Origin: JBCCBV01 sp039033855
GTDB taxonomy: Bacteria; Planctomycetota; Phycisphaerae; Phycisphaerales; Phycisphaeraceae
Reading direction: 5' to 3'
Assembly: GCA_039033855.1 (NCBI GenBank)
Contig: JBCCBV010000009.1
Coordinates: 49,405-113,404, forward strand
Length of the DNA: 64,000 nucleotides
Positions within the stretch are counted from its first letter, which is position 1. Each line of letters begins with the position of its first letter. Below the pieces are notes generated by a model, which was given only the letters and a program-made list of their open reading frames with translations, was not told the origin of the DNA and did not search any database. Shown piece by piece: positions 1 through 8,141 of this stretch. The position numbers were made by a program, and so were the translations under genes.

Positions 1-2
1 CG

Positions 3-938
3 GAATCGCCTGCGGGACCTGCCCCGGAGCCTGCCCCGGACGCGGCGCCCTCTGCCAGGCCGATCCCGGCCCGGCGGAACCGCGCCCGCTGGCGCCGGCA
101 GCTCGAGAGCGTGATCTTCGGCACGCAGACCCGCGCCGGCCGGTCGTTCGACCTGATGCTGCTGGTGGTGATCCTCGCCAGCGTCGTGGCGGTCAGCCTC
201 GAAACCGTCCCGTCTTTTCAAGAACGCTACGGCGGCGCCCTGCGCGCGGTCGAGTGGGGCTTCACCGCGATCTTCACGCTCGAGTATGTCGCACGGCTGC
301 TGTGCGCGCCGCGCCCGGCCCGGTACGCGCGGAGCTTCTTTGGCGTGGTGGACCTGTTGGCGATCCTGCCGTCGTTCATCGGCCTGCTGTTCCCCGGCGC
401 CCACGAGCTGGCGGTGGTGCGCGGGCTCCGGCTGCTGCGCATCTTCCGGATCCTCAAGCTCGGGCGCTACGCGGTCGAGGCGACGTCGCTGCGCAAGGCG
501 CTCGTGCGCAGCCGGGCCAAGATCGCCGTGTTCTTGCTGACCGTGGTCTGCTCGGTGGCGGTGGTTGGCGCGGCCATGCACCTGATCGAGGGCGAGGACA
601 ACGGCTTCACCTCGATCCCCGTGGGCATGTATTGGGCCATCGTGACCATGAGCACCGTGGGCTACGGCGACATCTCCCCGCAAACCCCGCTGGGCCAGGC
701 CGTGGCGTCGCTGCTGATTCTGTTTGGGTATGCGCTGATCGTGGTGCCCACGGGCGTGATCTCGGCCGAGCTGGCCGCCGAGCGCATGCGCGAATACCGC
801 CAAAACGCCTCGCCGACGGACGAAGACGCAAAGCGACGCAACCCCGGCGACCACCCGACGCTGGTTTGCCAGAACTGCGGCGCCCGCAACCACGCCGACG
901 CCGCCCGCTACTGCCACCGCTGCGGCGCGGCGCTGTAA
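3..938 (+). CDS. Voltage-gated potassium channel with C-terminal zinc ribbon (5' truncated)
   Basis: Six-helix voltage-gated potassium channel subunit of the inner membrane. The frame is open to the left edge of the window, and the residues before the GTG at 111 (a basic WRRQLESVIFGTQTRAGRSF stretch) match the normal start of the family, so the true start lies outside. The S4 helix is visible as RGLRLLRIFRILKLGRY. The pore carries the potassium signature TVGYGD at 654-671, followed by the last helix. After that comes a hydrophilic stretch and a four-cysteine zinc ribbon (CQNCG and YCHRCG, about 868-930), which is not part of standard Kv-type channels. The ion selectivity call is firm; the role of the ribbon (assembly, metal or redox sensing) is unknown. 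The next gene is convergent. Confidence 0.9.
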   Translation, partial: ESPAGPAPEPAPDAAPSARPIPARRNRARWRRQLESVIFGTQTRAGRSFDLMLLVVILASVVAVSLETVPSFQERYGGALRAVEWGFTAIFTLEYVARLLCAPRPARYARSFFGVVDLLAILPSFIGLLFPGAHELAVVRGLRLLRIFRILKLGRYAVEATSLRKALVRSRAKIAVFLLTVVCSVAVVGAAMHLIEGEDNGFTSIPVGMYWAIVTMSTVGYGDISPQTPLGQAVASLLILFGYALIVVPTGVISAELAAERMREYRQNASPTDEDAKRRNPGDHPTLVCQNCGARNHADAARYCHRCGAAL

Positions 939-992
939 ACCCCGTCTGCATGGGTGGCACGGTTTTCTTGTGTTCTTGCGGGTTTGAGCGCG

Positions 993-1496
993 TCAGTGGT
1001 CGTTCGAAGGCCGTCCGCGGTTGCGTTTGACCTGCCCGCGCTGTTTCTTGGCTTCGAGCCGGCGTTTTTTCGACCCCAGCGTCGGCCGGGTCTTCTTGCG
1101 CACCTTGGGCGGGGTGAGCGACGCCAAGACCAACTCGGCCAGCTTCTGCTCGCACACCCGGCGGTTGTCGGACTGTTTCCGGCTGCTTTCGGAAGGGATC
1201 CTGATCCGCAGCGCATCGCCCTCGCCCGCCAGGTAACGCTTGGCCTTGGCCCGCAGCCGACGCAGCACGCCCGGGCTCAGCACCGCCGCCAGGTCGGACC
1301 AATCGACTTCGAGCACGGCCTTGCTGCTGACCTTGTTGACGTTCTGGCCGCCCGGCCCGCCGCTGCGGGCGAACTTCCACCGCACCGCCGAGCGCGGCAG
1401 CACCACGCCCGGGCCCAGGCGCAGGCCGTTGGCCTCGTCCAGCGGGGGCGGGGCGCCTTTGGGCGTCGATGGATTCGGGGCGGCGTCGGCGGACAT
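993..1496 (-). CDS. arfB: ArfB/YaeJ-like peptidyl-tRNA hydrolase (ribosome rescue)
   Basis: Release-factor-like protein of about 167 residues. It holds only the catalytic GGQ domain (SGGPGGQNVNKVSSK, GGQ near residues 49-51) and a basic C-terminal tail rich in Lys/Arg (KKRRLEAKKQRGQVKRNRGR). That layout is typical of ArfB, which enters stalled ribosomes with its tail in the mRNA channel and hydrolyses the peptidyl-tRNA. The codon-recognition domains of RF1/RF2 are absent. I chose the ATG at 1496 because it gives the normal family length; the frame continues to 1613 but would then overlap the divergent gene at 1547. A nonstandard N-terminal extension rich in Pro precedes the domain. Confidence 0.85.
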   Translation of the reverse strand: MSADAAPNPSTPKGAPPPLDEANGLRLGPGVVLPRSAVRWKFARSGGPGGQNVNKVSSKAVLEVDWSDLAAVLSPGVLRRLRAKAKRYLAGEGDALRIRIPSESSRKQSDNRRVCEQKLAELVLASLTPPKVRKKTRPTLGSKKRRLEAKKQRGQVKRNRGRPSNDH

Positions 1497-1546
1497 CCTT
1501 GGAATCGTAATCCTTGGTTTGAATACAGACCGGGGTATCCTCGGGC

Positions 1547-3076
1547 ATGCGCACCCAACGCGGTTTTTCGGGCGGGCGGATTCCGGAACGTTTTCTTCGA
1601 CCGGGCGCGACACGGCGTTCGGCTTCGCGGACCCGGGCAGCAGTCATGGCCCTGGCGTGCTGCGCGATCGTGCTGGCGCTCCCGGCCGGGCCCGCGGCGG
1701 CGCAGGGCAGCGGCAAGGTCCGGCTCGGGCCGTCGGACGGCTCGGACATCGTGGGCGTGGGGTTCGGCCGTGTCACCGACAGCCAACGCCTCCAGCTCGT
1801 CGACGTGGAATCGGGCGACAACGGCTACCCCGTCGTTTTGGGCGGGTACTACGGCCTGCTGAACCGGCGGGGCGACCTGATCCTGCGGCCCCTGCTCGAA
1901 TGGGCCGACTTCGATTACGACCGTGTGGTGCGCGTGGTCTACCGCGGCCGGACCGGCTTCATCGACCTGTCGGGCAACGAGCAGGTGCGCCCGGACCTGA
2001 CCTGGGCCGACCGGTTTCAAGAGGACCTGGCCGTGGTGTCCGCCGACCCCGACGCCGACCCGGCCGACACTGACTTCCGCGAGCGCGGCCTGCCCCTGGG
2101 TGAGCCCGGCGACGGGCCGGTGCGCTTCATCTACCGCACCGGGCGACCCGCGGCGGGGGGCGTGGTGTTCGATCAGGCCCGGCGGTTCAAAGACGGCGTC
2201 GCGGCCGTGCAGCGCGACGGCGCCTGCGGTTTCATCGATGTCCGCGGCTCGGTGGTCGTGCCGCCCGAATTCACCGGCGTGCGATCGTTCCACGACAACC
2301 TCGCGGCCGTGGCCCAAGGCTGGGACGACGCCGGCCGGCTCGCCCGCTTCGCCTACATCAACCGCACCGGCAAGGTGCAACACCGCTTCGGGCCCGAGGT
2401 GACGCTGATCGGCGACTTCAATGACGGCATGGCCTGGGTGCGCGTGCGGGCGCGCGACGGGCAAGAACGCTTCGGCTACCTCAACCGGCGGTTCAAGCTC
2501 GAAGTCCCCCCGCGCTTCGAGCGCGCGCGCGACTTTACCGACGGCGTGGCCGCGGTCCGTTACGACGGCAAATGGGGCTACATCGACCGCCGGGGCGTTT
2601 GGGTCGTGCAGCCGGTGTTCGACAACGCCGACGACTTCGACGACACGCTGGCCCCGGTCCAGTGGAACGGCCAGTGGGGCTACATCGACCGCACGGGCGC
2701 CCGCCGGTCGCCGTTTAACCTCAGCCGTGCCGACCCGTTTTTCCGAGAACTTGCCCGCGCCGCCGGGCCCGAGCCGTTCGGCTATCTCGACCTGGCGATC
2801 CGCGCGGTGTTCGACCCCCGCCAGGGACGCTTGGGCATCCGTGACAACACGCGGCAGGCCGACTTCGAAACCGCGCGGGCCGTCGTCAACGACCGCGGCA
2901 TCCCCGACTTTGTGAGCTTTCCCCTGGACCGCAACCGCGACCCGGTTGAGGTCTACCCGCCCGACCACCTGTACGACGAAGGCCTGCCCATGGGCGCCTG
3001 GAACGGCTACCGCACCACCGATGCCCCGGCGCCGCTGATCGCCGCGCCCGCTACGGCGCCCGCCAGTCGGCGGTGA
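1547..3076 (+). CDS. Exported WG-repeat protein
   Basis: A 509-residue protein built from WG (beta-hairpin) repeats. At least seven units are readable, including GFIDLSGNEQ, GLLNRRGDLI, GFIDVRGSVV, YINRTGKVQH, GYLNRRFKLE, GYIDRRGVWV and GYIDRTGARR, each followed by a PxFxxAxxFxDGxAxV-type segment. The N-terminus is a long basic stretch and then a hydrophobic core ending in GPAAAQ, which looks like a Sec signal peptide. A GTG or ATG nearer the core would give a shorter signal, so the start is uncertain. WG repeats are usually ligand or surface modules of unknown function. The last 26 bp overlap the 3' end of the convergent FMN-protein gene. Confidence 0.85.
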   Translation: MRTQRGFSGGRIPERFLRPGATRRSASRTRAAVMALACCAIVLALPAGPAAAQGSGKVRLGPSDGSDIVGVGFGRVTDSQRLQLVDVESGDNGYPVVLGGYYGLLNRRGDLILRPLLEWADFDYDRVVRVVYRGRTGFIDLSGNEQVRPDLTWADRFQEDLAVVSADPDADPADTDFRERGLPLGEPGDGPVRFIYRTGRPAAGGVVFDQARRFKDGVAAVQRDGACGFIDVRGSVVVPPEFTGVRSFHDNLAAVAQGWDDAGRLARFAYINRTGKVQHRFGPEVTLIGDFNDGMAWVRVRARDGQERFGYLNRRFKLEVPPRFERARDFTDGVAAVRYDGKWGYIDRRGVWVVQPVFDNADDFDDTLAPVQWNGQWGYIDRTGARRSPFNLSRADPFFRELARAAGPEPFGYLDLAIRAVFDPRQGRLGIRDNTRQADFETARAVVNDRGIPDFVSFPLDRNRDPVEVYPPDHLYDEGLPMGAWNGYRTTDAPAPLIAAPATAPASRR

Positions 3077-3716
3077 GTTTGCCCGACTCGTCCCACGCGA
3101 ACCCGGCCCGCAGCGCCCGGTCGCGGTGCAGACGCAGAAAATCCATGCGCACCGCCCGGCAACGCACCAAGCCGAAGTGGCCGCGCGCGGCATCGAGTTC
3201 TTCTTGCGTGGGCGCCCGGACCTCGATGTCTTGGGGAAGGTTGTTGGTCGGCCGATCACTCGACGCGCCCGGCGGCTCGGGCGCAAGGTGCACCCGCAAG
3301 CTGTTCGGCGATGTGCTCCGCCAGGCTTCGTCGGCGACCTCGTCGTCCTGGTGAAGGGTGATCGGCCCCTCGACCCGGAGCTGATCCCGACGGCCGTCCC
3401 AGAAACACCACGACGCCCAGGGCCGCTCGGCGAGGTGAGCCCACTTGGGCGAGCGCGGGTCGGTGTTGACGGCTAAGAATCCAAAATTCTTAAGAATATC
3501 GCCGGGAGAAGCGCCGGCGTGATCGCCAGGCGGATGCGCTTGCCGCAGCACGACGGTGCGCACGGCCGGGCGGCCTTGGGCGTCGATCGTGGCCAGGGCC
3601 GGGGTGCGCCAGCCGTGGTGCTTGTCGTGCAAGGCCCGTCCGAGCTGCGTCCAAGCGTGATTCAGCACCGCGTCCAGCGATCCCAGCCCGGCGCGGGGGT
3701 CTTCGCCCGAGGTCAC
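3051..3716 (-). CDS. Pyridoxamine 5'-phosphate oxidase-family FMN split-barrel protein
   Basis: A 221-residue protein of the pyridoxamine-phosphate-oxidase-like flavin-binding split-barrel family. The segment ALATIDAQGRPAVRTVVLRQ is the usual first barrel strands with the FMN phosphate-binding Arg. KWAHLAERPWASWCFWD and LRVEG follow as expected, and the C-terminus (CRAVRMDFLRL, then an Asp-Arg pair) is typical. Family members oxidise pyridoxamine phosphate or related substrates, but many of this short type have no proven activity, so the substrate is open. The start is GTG at 3716, overlapping the stop of the upstream membrane-protein gene by 4 bp (GTGA), so the two are probably translated together. 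Confidence 0.8.
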   Translation of the reverse strand: MTSGEDPRAGLGSLDAVLNHAWTQLGRALHDKHHGWRTPALATIDAQGRPAVRTVVLRQAHPPGDHAGASPGDILKNFGFLAVNTDPRSPKWAHLAERPWASWCFWDGRRDQLRVEGPITLHQDDEVADEAWRSTSPNSLRVHLAPEPPGASSDRPTNNLPQDIEVRAPTQEELDAARGHFGLVRCRAVRMDFLRLHRDRALRAGFAWDESGKLTADWRAP

Positions 3717-4216
3717 GCCGGGCCCTGCGTGGGCTTGTCGGCCGGAGAGGGCGATGGTTTTTTCCCAGGCGCGGACGCGCTTCCGGGGGTGCTTCCCGGG
3801 GCTTTTCCGGGGGCGGGGGCGCGTTTACGTTCTCGTCGGGCCGCGACGAACGACTTGGCCAGCAACACCAGCAGCACCACGGACGGCGCGCCCATCAGCA
3901 GTTGCACGGGCCCGGCCGCGCGCTTGGCCGGGTCGAGCGTCCCGCCGATCCACTGGGCGATGCTCATGATCCCCATCGGCAGGCCCAGCGTCCCGACCAG
4001 CGCCAGCACGGCCGCGACGTGCATCGCGTGCATGCGGAACTTGGGGATCACGCCCAGGCCCGCGCAGATCAGCAGCAGCCCGCCCAGCACGGCCGGGATG
4101 GCGGTGGTGATGTGCGGGTCGCCGTCTTTCTTGAGCAGGGCCGACACGCCGTAGGCGGCCATGCCCAGCACCACCAGGATGACGCCAAAGGTTGCGGTCA
4201 GGCGGGCGGTTCTCAT
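3713..4216 (-). CDS. Four-helix membrane protein of unknown function
   Basis: About 167 residues with four predicted membrane helices (LTATFGVILVVLGMAAYGV, AIPAVLGGLLLICAGLGVI, a third around AAVLALVGTLGLP and a fourth around PSVVLLVLLAKSFV). A hydrophilic C-terminus rich in Pro, Gly, Ser and Lys follows. The ATG at 4216 places the first helix close to the N-terminus; the frame stays open to 4258. I do not recognise the family. The 3' end overlaps the start of the FMN-protein gene by 4 bp, so they form a two-gene operon. The C-terminal linker is encoded by TTCCGGGG-type short repeats on the plus strand (about 3777-3822), the same words seen at several gene edges in this window. Confidence 0.65.
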   Translation of the reverse strand: MRTARLTATFGVILVVLGMAAYGVSALLKKDGDPHITTAIPAVLGGLLLICAGLGVIPKFRMHAMHVAAVLALVGTLGLPMGIMSIAQWIGGTLDPAKRAAGPVQLLMGAPSVVLLVLLAKSFVAARRERKRAPAPGKAPGSTPGSASAPGKKPSPSPADKPTQGPA

Positions 4217-4436
4217 CGCGGAGGTCTCTCGGGCGGGATCGGGGTTTACACCGGCCATGCGCGATTCGCGGGAACCGCTCGGCCGGGGGCGAGTCTAGTA
4301 GCACCGACTGCCCGCCGGGCCCACGGCGTTCGGGTTCGCGTCCGGCGAGATTCCGGCCGTGCTTCTGGCGGTACTTCCGGGGGCGTTTGCGGGGGGCGCC
4401 CCAAACCCGGGGCCGTCGGCTACCGTAATTCTTGTG

Positions 4437-5495
4437 ATGCAAACCCCACGCTCTCGATTGTCGAACGGTTGGCCGGGCCGTGCAAAGCTGGCCGGCCTGT
4501 TTTTGGTCGCTGCGGCCGTCTTCCCGGCCGGTGCGCAAGACGCCCCGGAGTCCCCCGGAACTTCTCCCGCGGCCTCTGCCGATACCGATCGCAGCACGGC
4601 CGCCACCGCCCCGGCGTCGCGCGCAGCGCCGGCGACCCAGCCGTCGTTCTCGCGCTTTGAAGAGCGTTCGAGCTACGTCGTCGGCCGGCAACTCGGCCAG
4701 GGCATGCGGGCTTTGGGCATCGAGCTCGACCCGGCCGCGCTCCGCCAGGGGTTGGCCGACGCCGACCGGTTGCATCGAGGCGCCGAGGCGGCCCACATGG
4801 ACGACGCGCGTTTCCAGCAGGCCGTGGCCGAATACGCCGGCGTGCTGCGGTCGCGCACGCTCGACGCCGAGCAGCAGGCCCAGCAGCAGCAGGTGTTCTC
4901 GAACAGCGCCGCGTCGGACGCGTTCCTCGGCCGGTTTGCGCAACAGCCCGGCGTGCAACGGCTCGAGCCCGGCGTGTTCTATCGCGAGTTGCGGCCCGGC
5001 TCCGGCCCGGCCGTGCAGCCCGGCCAGCTGGCGAAGCTGCGCATCACCGGGCGGTTGCCCGACGGCCCCGTGTTTTTGGACACCCGCGATCGCGGCGCCC
5101 CGGCCGAGTTCCGGGTCGACCCCGACCGCCTGCCCGCCCCGGGGTGGTACCCCGCGCTCACCAACATGCGTGTCGGCGCGGTGTGGGATATCGCCTTGCC
5201 CGCCGACCAGGCCTTTGGCGACCTGGGCCTGCCCGAGCTCGGCGTCGGGCCCGCCCAGGCGCTGCGCTTCGAGCTCGAAGTCCTCGAGGTCGAGCCTTCA
5301 GAACTTGTCGAGCCTGCTGGCGGCGCCGACCCTCATCACGCCGACCCGCATGCCGACCACGACCACGGCCACGGCCACGATCACGATCACGACCACGGTC
5401 ATGCCCACCCGCCGGCGACACGGCCTTCGCAGGAAGCCGTCCCGGCGCCGGCGCCGTCCGATGATCAACCCGATGCCCAGCCCGCCCAGCGGTAG
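4437..5495 (+). CDS. Exported FKBP-type peptidyl-prolyl isomerase with His-rich tail
   Basis: A 352-residue exported protein. A signal peptide ends near PAGA|QDAP and a low-complexity Ala/Ser/Pro linker follows. Next is a helical FKBP_N-like dimerisation region (from SSYVVGRQLGQGMRALGIEL to about residue 165) and an FKBP domain (GVFYRELRPGSG through FELEVLEV), with GWYPALTNMRVG at the usual active-site strand. The FKBP core lacks several conserved aromatic residues, so isomerase activity is not certain. The tail at about residues 299-325 holds 12 histidines alternating with Asp and Gly (5331-5410), like the metal-binding tail of SlyD. The ATG at 4437 was chosen because the signal peptide follows directly. 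The hydrolase gene starts 9 bp downstream. Confidence 0.85.
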   Translation: MQTPRSRLSNGWPGRAKLAGLFLVAAAVFPAGAQDAPESPGTSPAASADTDRSTAATAPASRAAPATQPSFSRFEERSSYVVGRQLGQGMRALGIELDPAALRQGLADADRLHRGAEAAHMDDARFQQAVAEYAGVLRSRTLDAEQQAQQQQVFSNSAASDAFLGRFAQQPGVQRLEPGVFYRELRPGSGPAVQPGQLAKLRITGRLPDGPVFLDTRDRGAPAEFRVDPDRLPAPGWYPALTNMRVGAVWDIALPADQAFGDLGLPELGVGPAQALRFELEVLEVEPSELVEPAGGADPHHADPHADHDHGHGHDHDHDHGHAHPPATRPSQEAVPAPAPSDDQPDAQPAQR

Positions 5496-5504
5496 ACTGG
5501 GGCC

Positions 5505-6254
5505 ATGACCGTCCGCGAGTTCACACTTCCCGGCCCGTTGGTCCTGCTGCCCGGCCTGGGCGCCGGCCCGGGCCTGCTCGAACCCCAAAAAGAACTCTTT
5601 GGCGACGACCTGATCACGCCCGATTGGATCAAGCCCCGCGGCGCCGAGAGCCTGGCCAAATACGCCGAGCGCTGGGCGCCCGCGATCGCCGACCTGTTGC
5701 CCGACGACGGCCGGCCGGTATGCGTCGGCGGGATTTCGTTCGGCGCGATGATCGCCCTCGACCTGGCCCGGCACCTCGATGCCCGCGGCGTGGTGGTCAT
5801 CGCCGGGTGCGTGGCCAAAGAGGAAGTGCCCAGCCAGTTCCTGTTTGCGCAGAAGTTCGGGTCGTTGCTGCCCGGGCCGTTGTGGCCCTCGGCGGTCAAG
5901 GCGTTGGCCATCCCGTTTGCGCTGATGGACGGCGCCGGGGACGACGGCATCCGGCTGCTCAAGGCCGAGGCGGCCACCGCCGACATCGCCGCGCTCCGCT
6001 GGGGCGCCCAGGCCGTCGAAGCGTGGGACGGTCCGGAACACCCGGACACCCTGCCGCCCATCGCCCGGGTCCACGGCAAGGGCGACTGGGTCATCCCCTG
6101 CCCGCCCCAGGGCGTGGACACCGTCCTCGACGACGGCAAGCACCTGATCCACCTGACCCACCGCCGAAGCGTGGCCGGGTTCATCGAACAGGCCTGCCGG
6201 GGCTTTGTGGATCCTGAGAACGCCCCGCGCCTGGCCGCGGCCGCGTCGGGCTGA
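5505..6254 (+). CDS. Alpha/beta-fold hydrolase
   Basis: A 249-residue cytoplasmic alpha/beta hydrolase. It starts directly with the first strand (GPLVLLPGLGAGPGLLEPQ), has the nucleophile elbow GGISFGAM with Ser, an acidic residue after VHGKGDWVIP, and a likely catalytic His in GKHLIHLTH near the C-terminus. The substrate cannot be deduced. The gene begins 9 bp after the FKBP gene and is probably cotranscribed with it. Pro/Gly-rich segments replace a cap domain, so it is a minimal member of the fold. Confidence 0.8.
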   Translation: MTVREFTLPGPLVLLPGLGAGPGLLEPQKELFGDDLITPDWIKPRGAESLAKYAERWAPAIADLLPDDGRPVCVGGISFGAMIALDLARHLDARGVVVIAGCVAKEEVPSQFLFAQKFGSLLPGPLWPSAVKALAIPFALMDGAGDDGIRLLKAEAATADIAALRWGAQAVEAWDGPEHPDTLPPIARVHGKGDWVIPCPPQGVDTVLDDGKHLIHLTHRRSVAGFIEQACRGFVDPENAPRLAAAASG

Positions 6255-6266
6255 CGCCGGTCTAAT

Positions 6267-6318
6267 ACGGGTCCAAACGGGTCCAAACCCGGCGGCATGC
6301 GCCACAAACAGGCCTGTT
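6267..6318. repeat. 10-bp tandem repeat and 12-bp palindrome
   Basis: Two exact head-to-tail copies of acgggtccaa (6267-6286) are followed 20 bp later by the perfect palindrome AACAGGCCTGTT (6307-6318). They lie between the hydrolase and the sulfotransferase gene. The ten-base period equals one helical turn, so a protein-binding site is possible. Nothing further supports this. Confidence 0.45.
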
Positions 6319-6420
6319 CAGGCTTATTTCGCCCGCCAAAGCGCTTGAAATCCACATAGGTCCCGCTTCTGCGGCGACTTATTTGGCGAGGCCCCGCGCC
6401 AACGCCCGATAATCGTCCGC

Positions 6421-7320
6421 GTGAGCAATCCCACCCAACAAGCGTGGCGGCAATGGGCTTCCGGCGTCGCCCTGGTCGACGCCATGGACAAGCTCTTTGT
6501 CGTGGGCTGCCCGAAGTCCGGCACCACCTGGCCCATGAACCTGCTCAACGGCCACCCCCAGGCCTGCGTCCGGGGCGAGGGCAAGCACGGCTGGGTCCTG
6601 CTGCCCATGCTCGAACAGGTCGCCAACGCCTACAACCAGCACGGCTGGGACCCCGACCCCGTCACCCGGCTCGACACCGGCGGCCTGCAGGCCCTGGCCC
6701 GCACGCACATCGACGCGGCCCTGCTCAAGTACCTCCAAAGCGAGGGGGAAAAGTCCGGCGACGTCACGCTTGTCGGCGACAAAACCCCGCAGAACGCCGT
6801 GCGCATGCACGAGCTGGCCGTGCTGTTCCCCGAGGCCAAGTTCGTCCACGTGGTGCGCAACCCGCTCGACGCCGCCTGGAGCGCCTGGCACCACCTGGGC
6901 CCGCAAGACGGCCGTCCGATGCCCGCCTACGTCCGCCATTTCTTGGCCGAGGTCTGGCCCGCCAACGTCGGCCCCGCCCACGAAGCCGCCCAGGCCCTGG
7001 GCCCGGACCGCTGCCTCGAGATCAAGTACGAAGACCTCGCCGCCGACCCCGAACCCGTGGCCCGCAAGCTGCTGGGGTTCCTGGGCCTTTCGGCCGACGA
7101 CGCCCGCGTGGCCGACTGCTTGCGCAGCGCCGACTTCGCCACCCGCTCGGGCGGACGCGCCCCGGGCCAGGAAGACCCCGCTCACCATTACCGCAAGGGC
7201 GTCGTGGGCGATGGTCAGGCCAACCTGCCTCACGACGTGGTCGCCCAGTGCCTGCCCGCCATGGCCGCGCTGATGCAGGCCTACGGATACCGGTTCGAGC
7301 CCGCCGTCGCCGCGGCGTAA
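6421..7320 (+). CDS. Sulfotransferase family protein
   Basis: A 299-residue PAPS-dependent sulfotransferase. The 5'-phosphosulfate-binding loop is PKSGTTW near residues 31-37. The 3'-phosphate-binding segment is FVHVVRNPLDAAWSAWH, with the Arg and Ser of the family. The central LVGDKTPQNA and the KYEDLAADPEPVARKLLGFLGL stretch are also typical. It would transfer sulfate from PAPS to a carbohydrate, lipid or protein acceptor that cannot be named. The GTG at 6421 gives a full N-terminal helix; the ATG at 6484 is an alternative and neither has a good Shine-Dalgarno. The last codons and stop form the left copy of the 29-bp direct repeat bordering the NYN gene. Confidence 0.85.
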   Translation: MSNPTQQAWRQWASGVALVDAMDKLFVVGCPKSGTTWPMNLLNGHPQACVRGEGKHGWVLLPMLEQVANAYNQHGWDPDPVTRLDTGGLQALARTHIDAALLKYLQSEGEKSGDVTLVGDKTPQNAVRMHELAVLFPEAKFVHVVRNPLDAAWSAWHHLGPQDGRPMPAYVRHFLAEVWPANVGPAHEAAQALGPDRCLEIKYEDLAADPEPVARKLLGFLGLSADDARVADCLRSADFATRSGGRAPGQEDPAHHYRKGVVGDGQANLPHDVVAQCLPAMAALMQAYGYRFEPAVAAA

Positions 7321-7329
7321 CGCCCGGGC
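7301..7329 (+). repeat. Left copy of 29-bp direct repeat flanking the NYN gene
   Basis: This copy covers the last codons and stop of the sulfotransferase gene plus 9 bp. It matches 8142-8170 at 28 of 29 positions; the single difference is G versus C at position 14. The copies are 841 bp apart and bracket the NYN gene. Confidence 0.8.
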
Positions 7330-7950
7330 TCACATCGATTGGATCCGCCTAACGTAATCCGCATGAACCTGCAGAGATTTAGGCGGGTGGTGGTCGCCTA
7401 CGCCGACCAGAATCACCTGTACCCCTTCGCGTCGAGCGAACTTCATCGCAGGGATGAAATCGTTGTCCGAGGTTACAAGCGCGATTCGGTCTACGATCCG
7501 CTTGCTGGATAGCCATGCCACATCAAGGCCAATTTTGATATCGACCTGTTTCTGCTTGAAGTCGGGCCGAAAATCTCCGGCTTGGACCGGGCGTGGGTTT
7601 TTGGCAAGGTTTCCGGCCTCTCGTTCGCCGATCTTCCAGCCGTCGAAGGAGATTTCTCCCTTCCGAAAGGCGATGGTCTCGGTCCGCTCAAGCTCATCAA
7701 TCAGCCTAGACATCCGGCGGTAGGTGGTTTGCGACTTGAAGTCGATCTTTTCGCCGGAGACGGGATTTCTCTGGGTGTTGTCGTAAGGCGGGCAGTGGTA
7801 ACAAAAAACCCGAAAGACTTCCTCTTGGTCGGTTACGCACCGCTTGGCCAAGCCGACAATGTCCTCCGCGGTTGCGTGACGGCGACCCAGCAGTGGATAC
7901 ATTTTGTAAAGCAGGAATCCTAAATCGATCAGTACCGCCACGGATTTCAT
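7330..7950 (-). CDS. NYN-domain (PIN-like) putative ribonuclease
   Basis: A 206-residue protein of the NYN/LabA type, a PIN-like nuclease fold thought to cut RNA. Acidic residues sit where the metal site is expected: D9 in VAVLIDLGF, D137 and D143 in VDIKIGLDVAW, and D162/D164 in VTSDNDF. The VTSDNDF-PAMKFAR segment is the clearest family mark. Codon use differs from the neighbours: many codons end in A or T and the gene is visibly less GC-rich, which suggests transfer. It lies between two 29-bp direct repeats, and a hairpin with a U-tract ends about 15 nt upstream of its ATG. No partner gene is present. A role in defence or RNA turnover is possible but unproven. Confidence 0.85.
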   Translation of the reverse strand: MKSVAVLIDLGFLLYKMYPLLGRRHATAEDIVGLAKRCVTDQEEVFRVFCYHCPPYDNTQRNPVSGEKIDFKSQTTYRRMSRLIDELERTETIAFRKGEISFDGWKIGEREAGNLAKNPRPVQAGDFRPDFKQKQVDIKIGLDVAWLSSKRIVDRIALVTSDNDFIPAMKFARREGVQVILVGVGDHHPPKSLQVHADYVRRIQSM

Positions 7951-7964
7951 GCCGTGGTTCTACC

Positions 7965-8007
7965 AAAAAAAGCGACCCTGTCCCCTCAATAAAGCGGGGC
8001 AGGGTCG
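7965..8007 (-). terminator. Hairpin with U-tract just upstream of the NYN start codon
   Basis: Read on the minus strand: CGACCCTGCCCC, an 11-nt loop region, then GGGGACAGGGTCG (12 bp with one bulged base), followed by GC and seven T. It has the shape of a rho-independent terminator and ends about 15 nt before the NYN ATG on the same strand. It could insulate the inserted gene from upstream transcription or act as an attenuator. Confidence 0.7.
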
Positions 8008-8141
8008 AACTTGAATACGCAGAATGCTGAAGCAAGCTTGAAGTGCAGCTAGACCTCAGGCTGTATCTACACTATCGGCGGATCACGCCTACTTCAACAG
8101 GATGTGTCAAATGAAGACGGCCCGTGGCATCCGAGCGCACG

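Noticed and set aside
7330..7950. NYN gene considered as the toxin of a toxin-antitoxin pair
   Set aside because: No small antitoxin-like gene lies beside it on either strand, so a toxin-antitoxin call cannot be supported.
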